Shown piece by piece: positions 26,753 through 35,850 of a stretch of DNA of 64,000 nucleotides. The stretch lies in contig NZ_JAGIOE010000001.1 in the NCBI RefSeq assembly GCF_017876575.1, positions 2,666,001 to 2,730,000 on the forward strand, written 5' to 3'. The stretch comes from Paeniglutamicibacter psychrophenolicus. GTDB lineage: Bacteria > Actinomycetota > Actinomycetes > Actinomycetales > Micrococcaceae. Positions within the stretch are counted from its first letter, which is position 1. Every line of letters begins with the position of its first letter. A model generated the notes under the pieces. It was not told the origin of the DNA and searched no databases. It worked only from the letters and a program-made list of their open reading frames with translations. The position numbers and the translations under genes were made by a program.

Positions 26753-26957
26753 TGCGGGCTCTTTTCTCTCTAGGTGCCCGGGTAGTCCGGGCTGGCTTGT
26801 GGTGTGTTTCAATCATTCGTGATCGGCGTCACGGCGACAATCGACAAGTGTCAACTATCGCAGACACGCACTAGACATTTGTATGAGAGTTCACGTTTGA
26901 TGGACGGGTGCCCGGCGGCAATGCGTTGGACGCCGGAAAGTGGAAGGGGAATGCCCA
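26753..26957. promoter_or_regulatory. Divergent control region, MFS-speB / pucR
   Basis: About 205 bases between divergent start codons, less GC-rich than the genes (around 26810-26900). It must carry both promoters and probably the PucR-type operator. I see imperfect dyads near TCGACAAGTGTCAAC but no clear repeat. Confidence 0.5.
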
Positions 26958-28472
26958 ATGGCCATGACGGTCAAGGAACTGCTGGACGAGCCGCAGCTGG
27001 GTCTGCGGCTGCTGGCCGGCGCGGACGGGCTGGGGCATCCGGTCACCTGGTCCCACACCTCGGACCTGCCCCAGCTCTGGGAATGGGTCTCGCCAGGAGT
27101 GCTGCTGATGACCAACGGGCTCTCAATCCCCGCCAAGCCCGAGGCACAGGTCCATTTGGCCCGATCACTGGTGGCGGCCGGCGCGGTCGCCTTGGCGGTC
27201 GGTGAGAAGATGCATGCCCCGGAGTTCTCCGATCAATTCCTCGCGGCCTGCGATGCACTCCCGCTTCCCTTGGTATCGGTTCCCTACCCGTTGCCCTTCA
27301 TGGCCATTTCGCGGTCCATTGCCGAAGCGAGCCTGCTCGAGGAATCACGGCGGATCAAGCAAACCGCCCGCATCTACGACCTGCTGCGCAAGGCGACGAC
27401 GCCGGGGGAGACCTGGAGCCAGCTGCTGACGGGGATCGGCAAGGAAATCCGCGCGCGGCTCTACGTGGTGGATGACCGCTGCCAACATCCCTGGCAACCC
27501 GGCGACGCAGCCCTGCCCGAGGACGTATTGGTGCGGGTGCGGAAGGTCACCTCAGAATCCACTGCGGAGACCCGGCACTTTCTGTGGACCGCTGATGGCG
27601 GGGAATCCATGTTGATCATGGAAATTCCGACCCATCCGCATGCACTGCTGGTCATCTTGCCCGAAGACCGAATGCAGCCGGACGGGGTGGTCTTGTTGCA
27701 CTCGGCCACCGTACTGGGGCTGGGTCTTTCGCGTTCGGCCCTGGCAATGGAAAGCCGCTACCGCTCCGGCGGCGAATTCCTGCTGCAGTCCTTCGAAGGA
27801 CGCATCGGGGCCGCGGAGGCCGCCCGCCGCCTCGAGGATTTCGGGTTTCCGGCCGGCGACCTGCGTCTGCTTTCGGTCCCGGCCCAGGCGGAGGTCGGTT
27901 TGCCCCAGGTCCACAGCACGCTGTGGCGCCACGGCATCAACAGCGTCTGCGTGGTGGGCGAGGACAAATTGCATCTGATGGTCTCCGAATATTGCCCGGA
28001 GGACCAGCTACTGCATGTCTTTGATCCCTCGCTGCCCATCGGAATGAGTAGGCCCGTGGGCATCGAAGCGATCGCGCGCGGGTTGCGCGAATCCCTGTGG
28101 GCGCTGGGTCAGGCGACCGCCCGGGGCGTGCGGTTGGTCGGATACTCGGAGGATGCTCCGTGGTTCGGGCTGGGCGGCCATCGCGATGGCGCGGAGCTGG
28201 TGCAGCGGCTGCTGGGTCCGGTGATTGAGCATGACCGGCTCAATGGAACGGATTTCATGGCCACGTTGCGCAGTTACCTGGACAACCAGCGTTCGGCCCA
28301 GAAGGTCGCCGCGCTGCTTTTTGTCCACCGGCAAACCATCATTTACCGCATCCGCAAGATCAGCGAACTCACCGGCCTTGATATGGCCGAAACTTCCGCG
28401 GTCGCCCAGCTGTGGCTGGCGTTCCAGGTGCACGAGGCCATGGGCCCGGGGGAGCGTGTACCGCGCGGGTGA
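26958..28472 (+). CDS. PucR-family transcriptional activator
   Basis: 504 residues. The N-terminal PucR-type domain (about 1-120, DGLGHPVTWSHTSDLPQLWEWVSPGVLLMTNG) is followed by a GGDEF-like middle region and the C-terminal HTH_30 (LRSYLDNQRSAQKVAALLFVHRQTI, about 435-480). PucR proteins activate purine and amine catabolic genes. ATG 26958 has AAGGGGA 7-8 bases upstream and is preferred to the GTG at 26940. It is divergent from MFS-speB, so it is the obvious regulator of that operon, probably induced by its substrate. Confidence 0.92.
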   Translation: MAMTVKELLDEPQLGLRLLAGADGLGHPVTWSHTSDLPQLWEWVSPGVLLMTNGLSIPAKPEAQVHLARSLVAAGAVALAVGEKMHAPEFSDQFLAACDALPLPLVSVPYPLPFMAISRSIAEASLLEESRRIKQTARIYDLLRKATTPGETWSQLLTGIGKEIRARLYVVDDRCQHPWQPGDAALPEDVLVRVRKVTSESTAETRHFLWTADGGESMLIMEIPTHPHALLVILPEDRMQPDGVVLLHSATVLGLGLSRSALAMESRYRSGGEFLLQSFEGRIGAAEAARRLEDFGFPAGDLRLLSVPAQAEVGLPQVHSTLWRHGINSVCVVGEDKLHLMVSEYCPEDQLLHVFDPSLPIGMSRPVGIEAIARGLRESLWALGQATARGVRLVGYSEDAPWFGLGGHRDGAELVQRLLGPVIEHDRLNGTDFMATLRSYLDNQRSAQKVAALLFVHRQTIIYRIRKISELTGLDMAETSAVAQLWLAFQVHEAMGPGERVPRG

Positions 28473-28524
28473 AACTCCGCCATGTTTTCTCGCCCAATAT
28501 CGGTGGCTACCGGGAGCCGTGGGT

Positions 28525-29361
28525 TTATCCGAAGTTGTCAACGTGTTGGGCACGGGCTGCGGTGTCGATGCGGACCTTGCGCAGCGGGTCGATCAGGTTC
28601 CAGGCGAGCACGCCGGCGGTGATCACGATGACCGTCACGTTCAGGTGCAATGCCGCATCCGCCCAGCCGTGCCCAACCAACTCGGTGACAAAACGGGGTT
28701 CCAGCAGCGTGTTGGTGGCTGCAAGCCAGATCAGCGGCACGGCCACCACCAGTTCCAGGACGGTGCTGATCGCCACGAAGCGCCACGACCAGCCGGCGGC
28801 CCGATAGCGGGAGATCTCCAGCACTGCAGTGGCCAGCAGCCCGGCCATCAGCAACGGGATCCACACGGGCCAAAGCTCCGCGCTGAGCGTCGGGATGGAT
28901 TCCCCGTCCGCACCCGTGAAGGGAGAGCTGAAGTGTTGCCACGGCAGGTAGAGAACTCCGACGAGTGCCACGAGGACCGCTGCCAGCGTGTCTCCCAGGC
29001 GAACCCCGCCCGGAGGCGTGTCAGGAAGCGTTGACGGGTCCCATTTGGCGCGTATCTGCTTGGAATCGGGACTGCGCTCGATAATCGCAAAGATGATGGT
29101 GGTCCAGAAGAAGATGTGCATGGCGACACCGATCGCCGCGATGATGCCGCCGCTGAGGATTTCGCACGCGTCGCCGCCGGAGAGGAATTTGCGCAGCATC
29201 ACCGCGACGCCGATGACCGGCAGCACCGTGGCGGCCAGGATCTAGAGCAGGCGGATGTAGGCGGGGAAGTGGTCGGGGCCGATCAGGTGCAACGGCTTGT
29301 TCGAATAACCGGCTGCCAGGCGCATCGGATCGTGGATGCTCGCGGCAGCGTCAAGATCCAT
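28525..29361 (-). pseudogene. Decayed paralog of the PadR-partner membrane protein
   Basis: Translation matches the intact protein at 30158-31153 along its C-terminal 280 residues (IERSPDSKQIRAKWDPSTLPD versus IERSPGSKAMHPKWDPSMLPD; YLPWQHFSSPFT versus YLPWQHFRSPFT). The N-terminal 50 or so residues are missing; the match begins at DPMRLAAGYSNKPLHLIGPDHF. A TAG stop (29242-29244) replaces a Lys codon of the paralog in RLLK. A 233-residue frame remains open after the stop (from about 29226), but it would lack the first helix. It is an ancient tandem duplicate in decay, and it has lost its own PadR partner. Confidence 0.85.
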
Positions 29362-29462
29362 ATGTCCGAGAGGAGCGCGGCCCTGTCGTGAGCTGATGAA
29401 AAGACCCGGCCCTGTCTATTCGTGGAGGGGTCGAGCTGGCACCCCACCGCCGATTGTGAGTC

Positions 29463-29747
29463 ATGGGGATGAAAAGGAGATTTCTTCCGACAGTTGAGGC
29501 GGTTGGCAATGCGGTCCGCGAGGGGCGCGGGGAGCTGGGCTGGACCCAGGCACAACTGGCCACTCGCGCTGGTGTCGGCCGACGTTTTGTCGTCGAATTG
29601 GAATCCGGCCATATGCGAGCCGAGCTCGGGAAGGACTTGGCTGTCTTGGAAGCCCTGGACATCCACGCGGTTGCGCTGCCGTCCGTCAAGACGGACAAGC
29701 GCCTTGAAGATGTCGATCCGGCTGAGGTGATGAAGCGGTTTGAATGA
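29463..29747 (+). CDS. HipB-like XRE antitoxin, orphan
   Basis: 94 residues with an HTH_XRE fold: GRGELGWTQAQLATRAGVGRRFVVELESGHMRAELGKDLAVLEAL, typical of HipB/Y4mF antitoxins that precede HipA kinases. A following start codon overlaps the stop (ATGA) as in hipBA, but that frame closes after four codons, so the toxin is missing or destroyed. It may still bind DNA and act as a free repressor. Confidence 0.75.
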   Translation: MGMKRRFLPTVEAVGNAVREGRGELGWTQAQLATRAGVGRRFVVELESGHMRAELGKDLAVLEALDIHAVALPSVKTDKRLEDVDPAEVMKRFE

Positions 29748-30157
29748 ACTCCAGGTAATTGTGGACGCCGGCGCAGATCAAGCCAGACTGTCGATGATCT
29801 CGAAATGTGTACACAAGTTGAGGCAGCCGATTCCGGCTGGCTTCAAATAGGGGCAACCAGATGCTCGGTGGCGCAAACAACGTCACTCCGGCGGCGGGCA
29901 GTGGACGTGTGGTGTTGGTGGATTCCTTCAGGCCGCGTGATTCGCATGCGGCCGCGAGGGAGGCGATCGATGACCTGCCGATTGAACGCGCCTAACACAT
30001 CCGGCTCATCTCCCGGGATGGATTTGCCTCGCACGAGGCCTCGGCGATCATGGGTAGCAATCTGCCTACCGATGGTTCTCGGCTGTCGGCGACGTGATGC
30101 CGAATCGGAGGATTGCCAAATGGGCTGCGGATGATCGTGGTTCGGCATGATGAAGGC
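29748..30157 (+). other. Degenerate region after the HipB-like gene, possible hipA remnant
   Basis: About 410 bases without an intact gene. The frame beginning ELQVIVDAGADQARLSM just after hipB resembles a HipA N-terminus and stops after about 34 codons. A second stretch, from ATG 29861, encodes VVLVDSFRPRDSHAAAREAIDD and continues past TAA (29993-29995) as HIRLISRDGFASHEASAIMG before closing. These look like coding debris, but I cannot name the genes. Confidence 0.4.
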
Positions 30158-31153
30158 TCAGCCCGGTATGGCCGTGCCTTGCCCCGGGGTGCCAAGTGCC
30201 AGCGCCGCGGCGTCGCCCGGCAGCTTGCGCAGCGAATCCACCACGTCCCAGAGGACAACTCCGGCGGTCACCACGATGATGGTGGCGTTGAGCTGGAGGT
30301 CTGCGTTGGCCCATCCCGCATCAACGAGTCGCTGCACGAACGCGGGTTCCAACAGGGACCCGGCCGCGGCCAGCCAGATCACCGGAACGGCAAAGAGCAG
30401 GTTCAGTGCCGCGTTTACGGAAACGAACTTCACGGACCAGCCACCGGCACGGTAGCGCAGGATTTCCAGCACGGCCATCGCCAGCATCGCGGCCAGCAGC
30501 ACCGGAATCCAGGATTGCCACAATCCCGGGTCCAGGGTCGGAATCGGAGAGCCGTCCAAGGACGTGAAGGGCGAGCGGAAATGCTGCCACGGCAGGTATG
30601 CGGCAACGCCCAGGGCAAGCAGCACCGAGACCACGGTGTCGCCCAAACGTGCCCGGCCGGTGGGGGAATCCGGCAGCATCGAGGGGTCCCACTTGGGGTG
30701 CATGGCCTTGGACCCGGGGCTGCGCTCGATGATCGCGAAAACGACGGTGACCCAGAAGGCCAGCTGCATCGCCAGCTGCAGCAGGGTCGTCACCGCCGCT
30801 GCGGCGACCTGCCCGGCGTCGGCGCCGGTGAGCAGCTTGGCCACGATCACTGCGAGCGTGGCGATCGGCAGCACCGTGGCGGCCAGGACCTTGAGCAGGC
30901 GGACGTAGGTGGGGAAGTGGTCGGGGCCGATCAGGTGCAGCGGCCTGTTGGAGTAGTCCGCGGCCAGGCGCATCGGGTCCCCGAGCTCGAGCAGCGCCGA
31001 ACGTTCTGCTTCCTCCGGGGTGGCGCCGCCGTCGAGCTTCGCTTCGCTCAGGTCAGCGATGGCGGCGGCGACTTCGGCCTCGACATCGCTTCGCTGGGAA
31101 TCGGGGACGGCGCGGGAGACCGCGGTGATGTAGCGGCTGGTGAGGGTGCTCAT
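30158..31153 (-). CDS. Membrane protein with N-terminal HAAS-like domain, PadR partner
   Basis: 331 residues. Residues 1-60 are a soluble helical domain (YITAVSRAVPDSQRSDVEAEVAAAI, EAERSALLELGDPMRLA) of the HAAS/permease-prefix type that typically sits downstream of PadR regulators. About six helices follow. The start ATG 31153 overlaps the padR stop (ATGA) and has AAGGAG seven bases upstream. In such pairs PadR controls expression of the membrane protein, which senses envelope or drug stress; the ligand is unknown. A decayed copy lies 1 kb downstream. Confidence 0.85.
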   Translation of the reverse strand: MSTLTSRYITAVSRAVPDSQRSDVEAEVAAAIADLSEAKLDGGATPEEAERSALLELGDPMRLAADYSNRPLHLIGPDHFPTYVRLLKVLAATVLPIATLAVIVAKLLTGADAGQVAAAAVTTLLQLAMQLAFWVTVVFAIIERSPGSKAMHPKWDPSMLPDSPTGRARLGDTVVSVLLALGVAAYLPWQHFRSPFTSLDGSPIPTLDPGLWQSWIPVLLAAMLAMAVLEILRYRAGGWSVKFVSVNAALNLLFAVPVIWLAAAGSLLEPAFVQRLVDAGWANADLQLNATIIVVTAGVVLWDVVDSLRKLPGDAAALALGTPGQGTAIPG

Positions 31154-31512
31154 GGCAACTCCTTGAGGGCTTTCCTTGGGTCGGTGGTGCGCAGGTTGTT
31201 GAGGGATCCGGCCAACGCGTTCCATTCGGATTCGAGCCGCTTGAGCAGTGCCCGTCCGCTGTCGCTGGTGCGGTACATCTTGCGAGGACGGGATTCGGTG
31301 GTGTCCCACTCGGCTTCGAGCAGCCCCTGCTTTTCCAGACGGCGCAGCAGAGGGTAGAGGGTGTTGGCATCCACGCTAAGGCCGGATTGTTCCAGCACCG
31401 CCAGCAGTCCGTAGCCGTAGCCGGGGGTTTCCAGCGTTGCCAGCGCGGCCATTACAACGGTGCCGCGGCGCAGCTCCTGCTGGTGTCCGGCCAGCACGTC
31501 CTCATCAATCAT
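31150..31512 (-). CDS. PadR-family transcriptional regulator
   Basis: 120 residues, winged helix: ELRRGTVVMAALATL, GYGYGLLAVLEQSGL, VDANTLYPLLRRLEKQGLLEAEW, RPRKMYRTSDSG, the canonical PadR core. It is the first gene of an operon with the HAAS-like membrane protein and probably autoregulatory. The -10 element TATCGT lies seven bases from the ATG, with TTTACA 18 bases further upstream, so the transcript is probably leaderless. Confidence 0.92.
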   Translation of the reverse strand: MIDEDVLAGHQQELRRGTVVMAALATLETPGYGYGLLAVLEQSGLSVDANTLYPLLRRLEKQGLLEAEWDTTESRPRKMYRTSDSGRALLKRLESEWNALAGSLNNLRTTDPRKALKELP

Positions 31513-31657
31513 GCTTCACACGATACTGTGTCATACGCACTATTGTAAATGGAAAGGAGGGGTGTCCTTTTGTCCCTGCCATCTGGGGTGCCCCGGGTTC
31601 TTGCCTGCTTGAAGGCGGAAGGTTTGGTGGCACGCGAGTGGTGCCGCCGCGGCGCGG

Positions 31658-32302
31658 TCAGCGATGCTGTTCTTGGTTTCGCGTGTGTGGTTGCGCCTTC
31701 GGTCTCAGCAGGAACATGGCGATCACGGAGCCGATTGCCGCTGCGCCCCCATGCAGGTCCCCGCCCACCAGCAACACGGCTGAAGCGGCCAACCCGACCA
31801 CCGAGGCCATCCTTGCCGTGCGGTGCGTGCCGATCCAGGCGCGCACCAGCAGGGAAGCGGCAAGCCCGAAGACCACCACCGAGTTCCCGGCCCCGACCGG
31901 TTGGACCAGGAATCCCCACAGCTGGGCGCCGATTCCCGTGCCCAGGGCAATGACCAGCCAGCGGCGGGTTCCCCATGCGTGCTCTGCCATCGAGCCGATC
32001 CACGCCAGGGCGGCAAGATTGGTGATCGCCGCGGGCCATCCGCCGTCCTGCACGACCAATGCCGTGACGATGCGCCAGGGTTGCGCCGCCGCGGCGCCGG
32101 CCCCCTGCCGTTCCAGTGCTTCCAGCAGGCCCGGTGCCATCGTCAGCTGAAGCAACGACGGAATCCCGATGACAAGCAGCGCCGCGACCGTGGCCACCGG
32201 CCTGAAACGGGACCCCTGGGTCCGCGGTGGCCCGAATTGCCACGCGGCCGAGGCGGCGCACAGCACCGCCACGTAGCAGCCGATCGCCAGCGCCATGTTC
32301 AT
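31658..32302 (-). CDS. Rhomboid-like membrane protein
   Basis: 214 residues, about six helices. WRIVTALVVQDGGWPAAITNLAALAWIGSMAEHAWGTRRW resembles the rhomboid L1 region. Candidate catalytic residues are Ser141 in GAGNSVVVFGL, where active rhomboids have GxSG, and His184 in DLHGGAAAIG. The glycine after the serine is replaced by valine, so intramembrane protease activity is uncertain and it could be an inactive homolog. ATG 32302 overlaps the stop of the preceding gene (ATGA), so it is translated with the 322-residue unknown protein, a possible substrate or adaptor. Confidence 0.7.
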   Translation of the reverse strand: MNMALAIGCYVAVLCAASAAWQFGPPRTQGSRFRPVATVAALLVIGIPSLLQLTMAPGLLEALERQGAGAAAAQPWRIVTALVVQDGGWPAAITNLAALAWIGSMAEHAWGTRRWLVIALGTGIGAQLWGFLVQPVGAGNSVVVFGLAASLLVRAWIGTHRTARMASVVGLAASAVLLVGGDLHGGAAAIGSVIAMFLLRPKAQPHTRNQEQHR

Positions 32303-33267
32303 GCTTCGATAATGCCCGCATCGTGGGCGTAGGGGTTGACCGCGTGGTGGTGGAACGGGGCGAACCAGTGGGTGACATCCAGGTGCGCGAGCCGCAAGTG
32401 GCCAAGCCCCGAATCGCCGGCGATCCCGTCCATTTCCGGTTGATAGAGGAACTCGTGGTCAAGGTCCTCAAACATCAAATCCTCGAGCATGGGACGCCAG
32501 CCATCGGGCAACTCGAGCTCGGGATACATGTCCTGAAGCATCTCCACGCCGTCGAACACCAGGCGCAGCGCGAGCTCCTGGGCCACGCAGCTGGGGGAGG
32601 AGAAGCCCGTGAGCAGACTGGTTCCCAGATCCATGGTGACAGCCAGGAAGCGCTGGGCAAAGTGCGGGGTGTAGTGCATCCGGTAGAGCTCGGGCAACTC
32701 GGCCAGGCACGCGGTGTCCTCGACGCCGACGACGCCGGTGCGCAGCATCGTGATGTCCTCAAGGAGCTGATCAACAAGAACCTCGTAGGACCACAACAGT
32801 GCACCTGCGAGCATCGGGTCCTGCTCGAAATCCTCCGCGTCGGGGTCGCCGTCCTCGAACTCCTGGGCGTATTCCTCCAGGGCCAGGATGCGCACCTTCT
32901 CGCCCAGCAGCGCGAACCGCTCGATCGTCGAGATCCCAGGGGATCGTTCCGCCTGTTTTTCCTGGTTTCCCGTCGTGGTGGGAGGTTCATCGAGTTCGAA
33001 TGCCTCGGGCGAGTCCTCGGAGACCGAGAATCGGGATTCAGTGATCTTGATTCCCGGGACACCGGCGGCCAGGCGTTCGGGATCCAGGGCCATGGACAGC
33101 GCCGAAGTGTGCCCGTGGCGCAGTTCGCCGAGCTCGTCTTGCAGCATGTCCGGGTCATCGGCGTAGTCCGCGCGCATCAATGCCTCGGCGTGGGCCTTCA
33201 GGGCAGCCTTGTCGACGACCTTCACGACGAGTTCGATGCTGACAGTATGCTTTTCGCTTTTCGCCAT
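32299..33267 (-). CDS. Conserved-looking soluble protein of unknown function
   Basis: 322 residues, acidic (many Glu/Asp between 100 and 200), no signal peptide and no membrane helix. The N-terminus (HTVSIELVVKVVDKAALKAHAEALM) looks like a small alpha/beta domain; the C-terminal half is helical with MHYTPHFAQRFLAVTMDLGTSLLTGF and a closing His-rich HWFAPFHHHAVNPYAHD. ATG 33267 is six bases from a TACGCT -10 element (33274-33279), so it is leaderless. It is divergent from the VOC dioxygenase and coupled to the rhomboid-like gene. No family recognised. Confidence 0.75.
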   Translation of the reverse strand: MAKSEKHTVSIELVVKVVDKAALKAHAEALMRADYADDPDMLQDELGELRHGHTSALSMALDPERLAAGVPGIKITESRFSVSEDSPEAFELDEPPTTTGNQEKQAERSPGISTIERFALLGEKVRILALEEYAQEFEDGDPDAEDFEQDPMLAGALLWSYEVLVDQLLEDITMLRTGVVGVEDTACLAELPELYRMHYTPHFAQRFLAVTMDLGTSLLTGFSSPSCVAQELALRLVFDGVEMLQDMYPELELPDGWRPMLEDLMFEDLDHEFLYQPEMDGIAGDSGLGHLRLAHLDVTHWFAPFHHHAVNPYAHDAGIIEA

Positions 33268-33369
33268 GCCACGAGCGTATCCGCGGGCGGGCCGGATCGG
33301 CCATGGTCGGCGGGGCCCAATCCGCTTCTTTTTGGTGGTGAAGTGATTTACGAAACCAAAGGTTGTAGC

Positions 33370-33395
33370 TTCAAGTAAATCGTGCCATACTTGAA
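33370..33395 (+). promoter_or_regulatory. Inverted-repeat operator overlapping the VOC dioxygenase promoter
   Basis: TTCAAGTA (33370-33377) and its exact complement TACTTGAA (33388-33395) are separated by ten bases. They overlap a plausible promoter TTGTAG-N17-CATACT (33363-33391). This is the geometry of a repressor site (MarR- or DUF24-type regulators control catE-like genes in Bacillus); no regulator gene is adjacent. Confidence 0.6.
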
Positions 33396-33435
33396 TCAAG
33401 AACAAGCTGCCACCTCATTCCAAGGAGTCACCACC

Positions 33436-34305
33436 ATGGGCAAGAGCACCCAGGATCAACTTTCCGCCGAACTGGCCATGGGCACCGTCATGCTCAAGGT
33501 TGGGGACATGGCCAAGATGGCCAACTACTACCAGAAGGCCCTGGGCCTCGAGATCGTTTCCGAGGGACCGGCCGGAACCGGATTGGGCCGCCGCGGACTC
33601 GAGCTCGTCCACCTGGCCGACGGCAAGGGACTGAACCTGCCGAGCCGCGGCGAGGCCGGTCTCTTCCACACCGCGCTGCTCTTCGACACCCAGTCGGACC
33701 TGGCCGCCACCGTGCTCTCAGCCGCACAGTTCGACGGCTCGCTGTTCACCGGCAGCTCCGACCACCTGGTCTCCGAGGCCTTCTACTTCAACGACCCCGA
33801 GGGCAACGGCATCGAGCTCTACTGGGACCGCCCGCGCGATGCCTGGACCTGGAGCGGGGACACCGTGGCCATGGACAGCATTTACCTGAACCCCAACGAC
33901 TACCTCAACAAGCACGTCAACGAATCGGCCGTCTCCGGGCTGGCGCAGGCCAACGCCGGCATCGGCCACGTCCACCTGCAGGTCGGCGACGTCTCGACCG
34001 CCGAGAAGTTCTACGTCGACACCCTGGGGTTCGCCAAGACCACCGATTTCCACGGCCAGGCGCTGTTCGTCTCCGCCGGCGGCTACCACCACCATATGGC
34101 CATGAACGTGTGGAACTCCCGCGGCGCAGGTCCGCGCAAGGACACCCTGGGCCTGGGCGAGGTCGTCATCACCGTGCCCAACGCCGACGAGGTCGGCGCG
34201 CTGGCCGAGCGACTCAAGGCCGCCGGGATCTCCAGCCACCACACCGGGGCGGAGCTGCGCTTCGAGGATCCGTGGCGCAACCAGCTGCGCGTGGCGGTGG
34301 CGTAG
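33436..34305 (+). CDS. VOC-family ring-cleavage-type dioxygenase (CatE-like)
   Basis: 289 residues, two vicinal-oxygen-chelate modules. Candidate iron ligands: His in LVHLAD/FHTALL of module one; His in GHVHLQVGD and Glu in ELYWDRP and AELRFEDPW. YHHHMAMNVWNSRGAG is typical of the CatE/MhqO group (catechol-2,3-dioxygenase or quinone-detoxifying). ATG 33436 has AAGGAG eight bases upstream. It stands alone downstream of the inverted-repeat operator. The last 45 bases of the gene are repeated imperfectly at 36546, on the far side of the RloAB pair. Confidence 0.9.
   Translation: MGKSTQDQLSAELAMGTVMLKVGDMAKMANYYQKALGLEIVSEGPAGTGLGRRGLELVHLADGKGLNLPSRGEAGLFHTALLFDTQSDLAATVLSAAQFDGSLFTGSSDHLVSEAFYFNDPEGNGIELYWDRPRDAWTWSGDTVAMDSIYLNPNDYLNKHVNESAVSGLAQANAGIGHVHLQVGDVSTAEKFYVDTLGFAKTTDFHGQALFVSAGGYHHHMAMNVWNSRGAGPRKDTLGLGEVVITVPNADEVGALAERLKAAGISSHHTGAELRFEDPWRNQLRVAVA
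34252..34296 (+). repeat. Left copy of 45-bp repeat flanking RloAB (3' end of the VOC gene)
   Basis: Matches 36546-36590 at 38 of 45 positions in the same orientation. It encodes ELRFEDPWRNQLRVA at the end of the VOC protein. Could be one boundary of an inserted element. Confidence 0.6.
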
Positions 34306-34533
34306 TCTGTTGCCTTTGTCTTCAGTGGCCCGTGGTCGCCGAACCTTGTTGTGAGGTAGCTGCTCAGGGCGAAGTCGGGTCCATTGGAACGCTGAACGTG
34401 GGGAACTTTGCGACATTTTGGGGGGTGGGAGTGGGTTTGGGTGGGTCTGGGGTACGCTCAAACTGACGATTACGTGTAAAATCTGCATAAAGCACACTTT
34501 TGATGCAGCAAATGCCCCAAGAAAGACTGAGCC

Positions 34534-35850
34534 GTGTTCTTGACGTTCCGTGTAAAAAACTTCCGGTCGATTCGAGATGTCGTCGAGTTGGATTTTCGCC
34601 GTACGAAACCCCTTGAGTTTGACGATCGTTCGGTCGATGACAAGTGGGATTCGTCGATCAACACGGTTACTGCGATCTATGGAGCAAACGCTTCGGGAAA
34701 GACTTCCGTTTTGGAAGCCTTGGGCTTTTTCCTGGGCTTCATCGAAGCCTCGCAAGAAGGGAAGCCTGGGGCAAGCATAGATCGCGACCCGTTCCTTTTG
34801 GACGATCATTCAAGAATGGATCCCACCGAATATGAGCTTGAGTTCGTCATGGGGGGAGTGCGGCATCAGTATGGATTCCAGGTTTCCGATTCTGCCGTTG
34901 AATCGGAATGGCTATTCGTCTATAACAGTGCGAAGCCGACCGTCTACTTTGACCGCGACAGTTCGCAGGCCGAGCCATATCAGTTTGGGCGTGCTCTGAA
35001 GGGGCAAAACCAAATCATCTCGACACTGACGCGGTCCAATGCCCTTTTCCTATCGTGTGCGGCACAAAACGCACACGTAATGCTGACGGAGATCTATAAG
35101 TATTTGGTGGATGCTGTTTCTATCTATACTTCTTCGGGGTACGAGGCAGCACATAAGGAGCTGACGGCACGCTTGCACGAGAATACTCAGCTGCGTGAAC
35201 GTGTGTTGGCAGTCCTGCGGGCCAGCGATACCGGTATTAGCGGCATAAGCATTGATGTCCGGGAAATGAACGTAGAAGAGCGATCCCGCATCGTCGAGTC
35301 GATACTGTCGTCGGGTGCTGCTGCTACAGCCGATGAAGCAGATGGTTTTATCGACCGCTTTCTTGAAGATGAGAAATACCAGATCCACTTTCAACACCAA
35401 GGTGCGGACGGGAATTATCCTTTAAAGTTATCTGCGGAATCGACGGGTACTCGGGCGTTGCTATCGCACGCTGACGCTGTTTTTCGAGCAATAGACCGGG
35501 GTGGCGTTTGCGTGTTTGACGAAATAGACACCAGCCTTCACCCGATGCTCGTGTCAGAACTTGTCCGGATATTCCAGTCCCCGGAGACGAATCCGCTGCA
35601 GGCTCAATTGATCTTCACAACGCACGAAGACTCTCTGCTCGATGCAGGGAGTTTGGGCGAACGGGTTCTTGATCGCGAGCAAGTTTGGGTCACGGACAAA
35701 GATTCTGAAGGAGTGACGCGCCTCACGCCGCTGAGTGCTTTTAGGCCGCGAGCCGATGAAAATCTGCGTCGTGGATATCGAGGTGGAAGATTCGGTGGGT
35801 TGCCGCAAATTCGTGAGCAGCAGATAACCCGGAGCGGTGTCGGCAACTAA
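34534..35850 (+). CDS. rloA: RloA-family ABC-type ATPase (AbiLi-like defence ATPase)
   Basis: 438 residues, GTG start. N-terminal FLTFRVKNFRSIRDVVELDF, Walker A GANASGKT (50-57), a long helical middle, then STGTRALLSHA (signature-like), Walker B VCVFDEIDTSLHP (about 326-338) and FTTHEDSLLD: the AAA_15/AAA_21 (COG1106) architecture of RloA, AbiLi and PARIS AriA. Such ATPases sense phage and hold or release a toxin encoded next door. The stop overlaps the rloB start (TAATG). Base composition is clearly lower in GC than the neighbours. The system may now be toxin-less because rloB is interrupted. Confidence 0.9.
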   Translation: MFLTFRVKNFRSIRDVVELDFRRTKPLEFDDRSVDDKWDSSINTVTAIYGANASGKTSVLEALGFFLGFIEASQEGKPGASIDRDPFLLDDHSRMDPTEYELEFVMGGVRHQYGFQVSDSAVESEWLFVYNSAKPTVYFDRDSSQAEPYQFGRALKGQNQIISTLTRSNALFLSCAAQNAHVMLTEIYKYLVDAVSIYTSSGYEAAHKELTARLHENTQLRERVLAVLRASDTGISGISIDVREMNVEERSRIVESILSSGAAATADEADGFIDRFLEDEKYQIHFQHQGADGNYPLKLSAESTGTRALLSHADAVFRAIDRGGVCVFDEIDTSLHPMLVSELVRIFQSPETNPLQAQLIFTTHEDSLLDAGSLGERVLDREQVWVTDKDSEGVTRLTPLSAFRPRADENLRRGYRGGRFGGLPQIREQQITRSGVGN

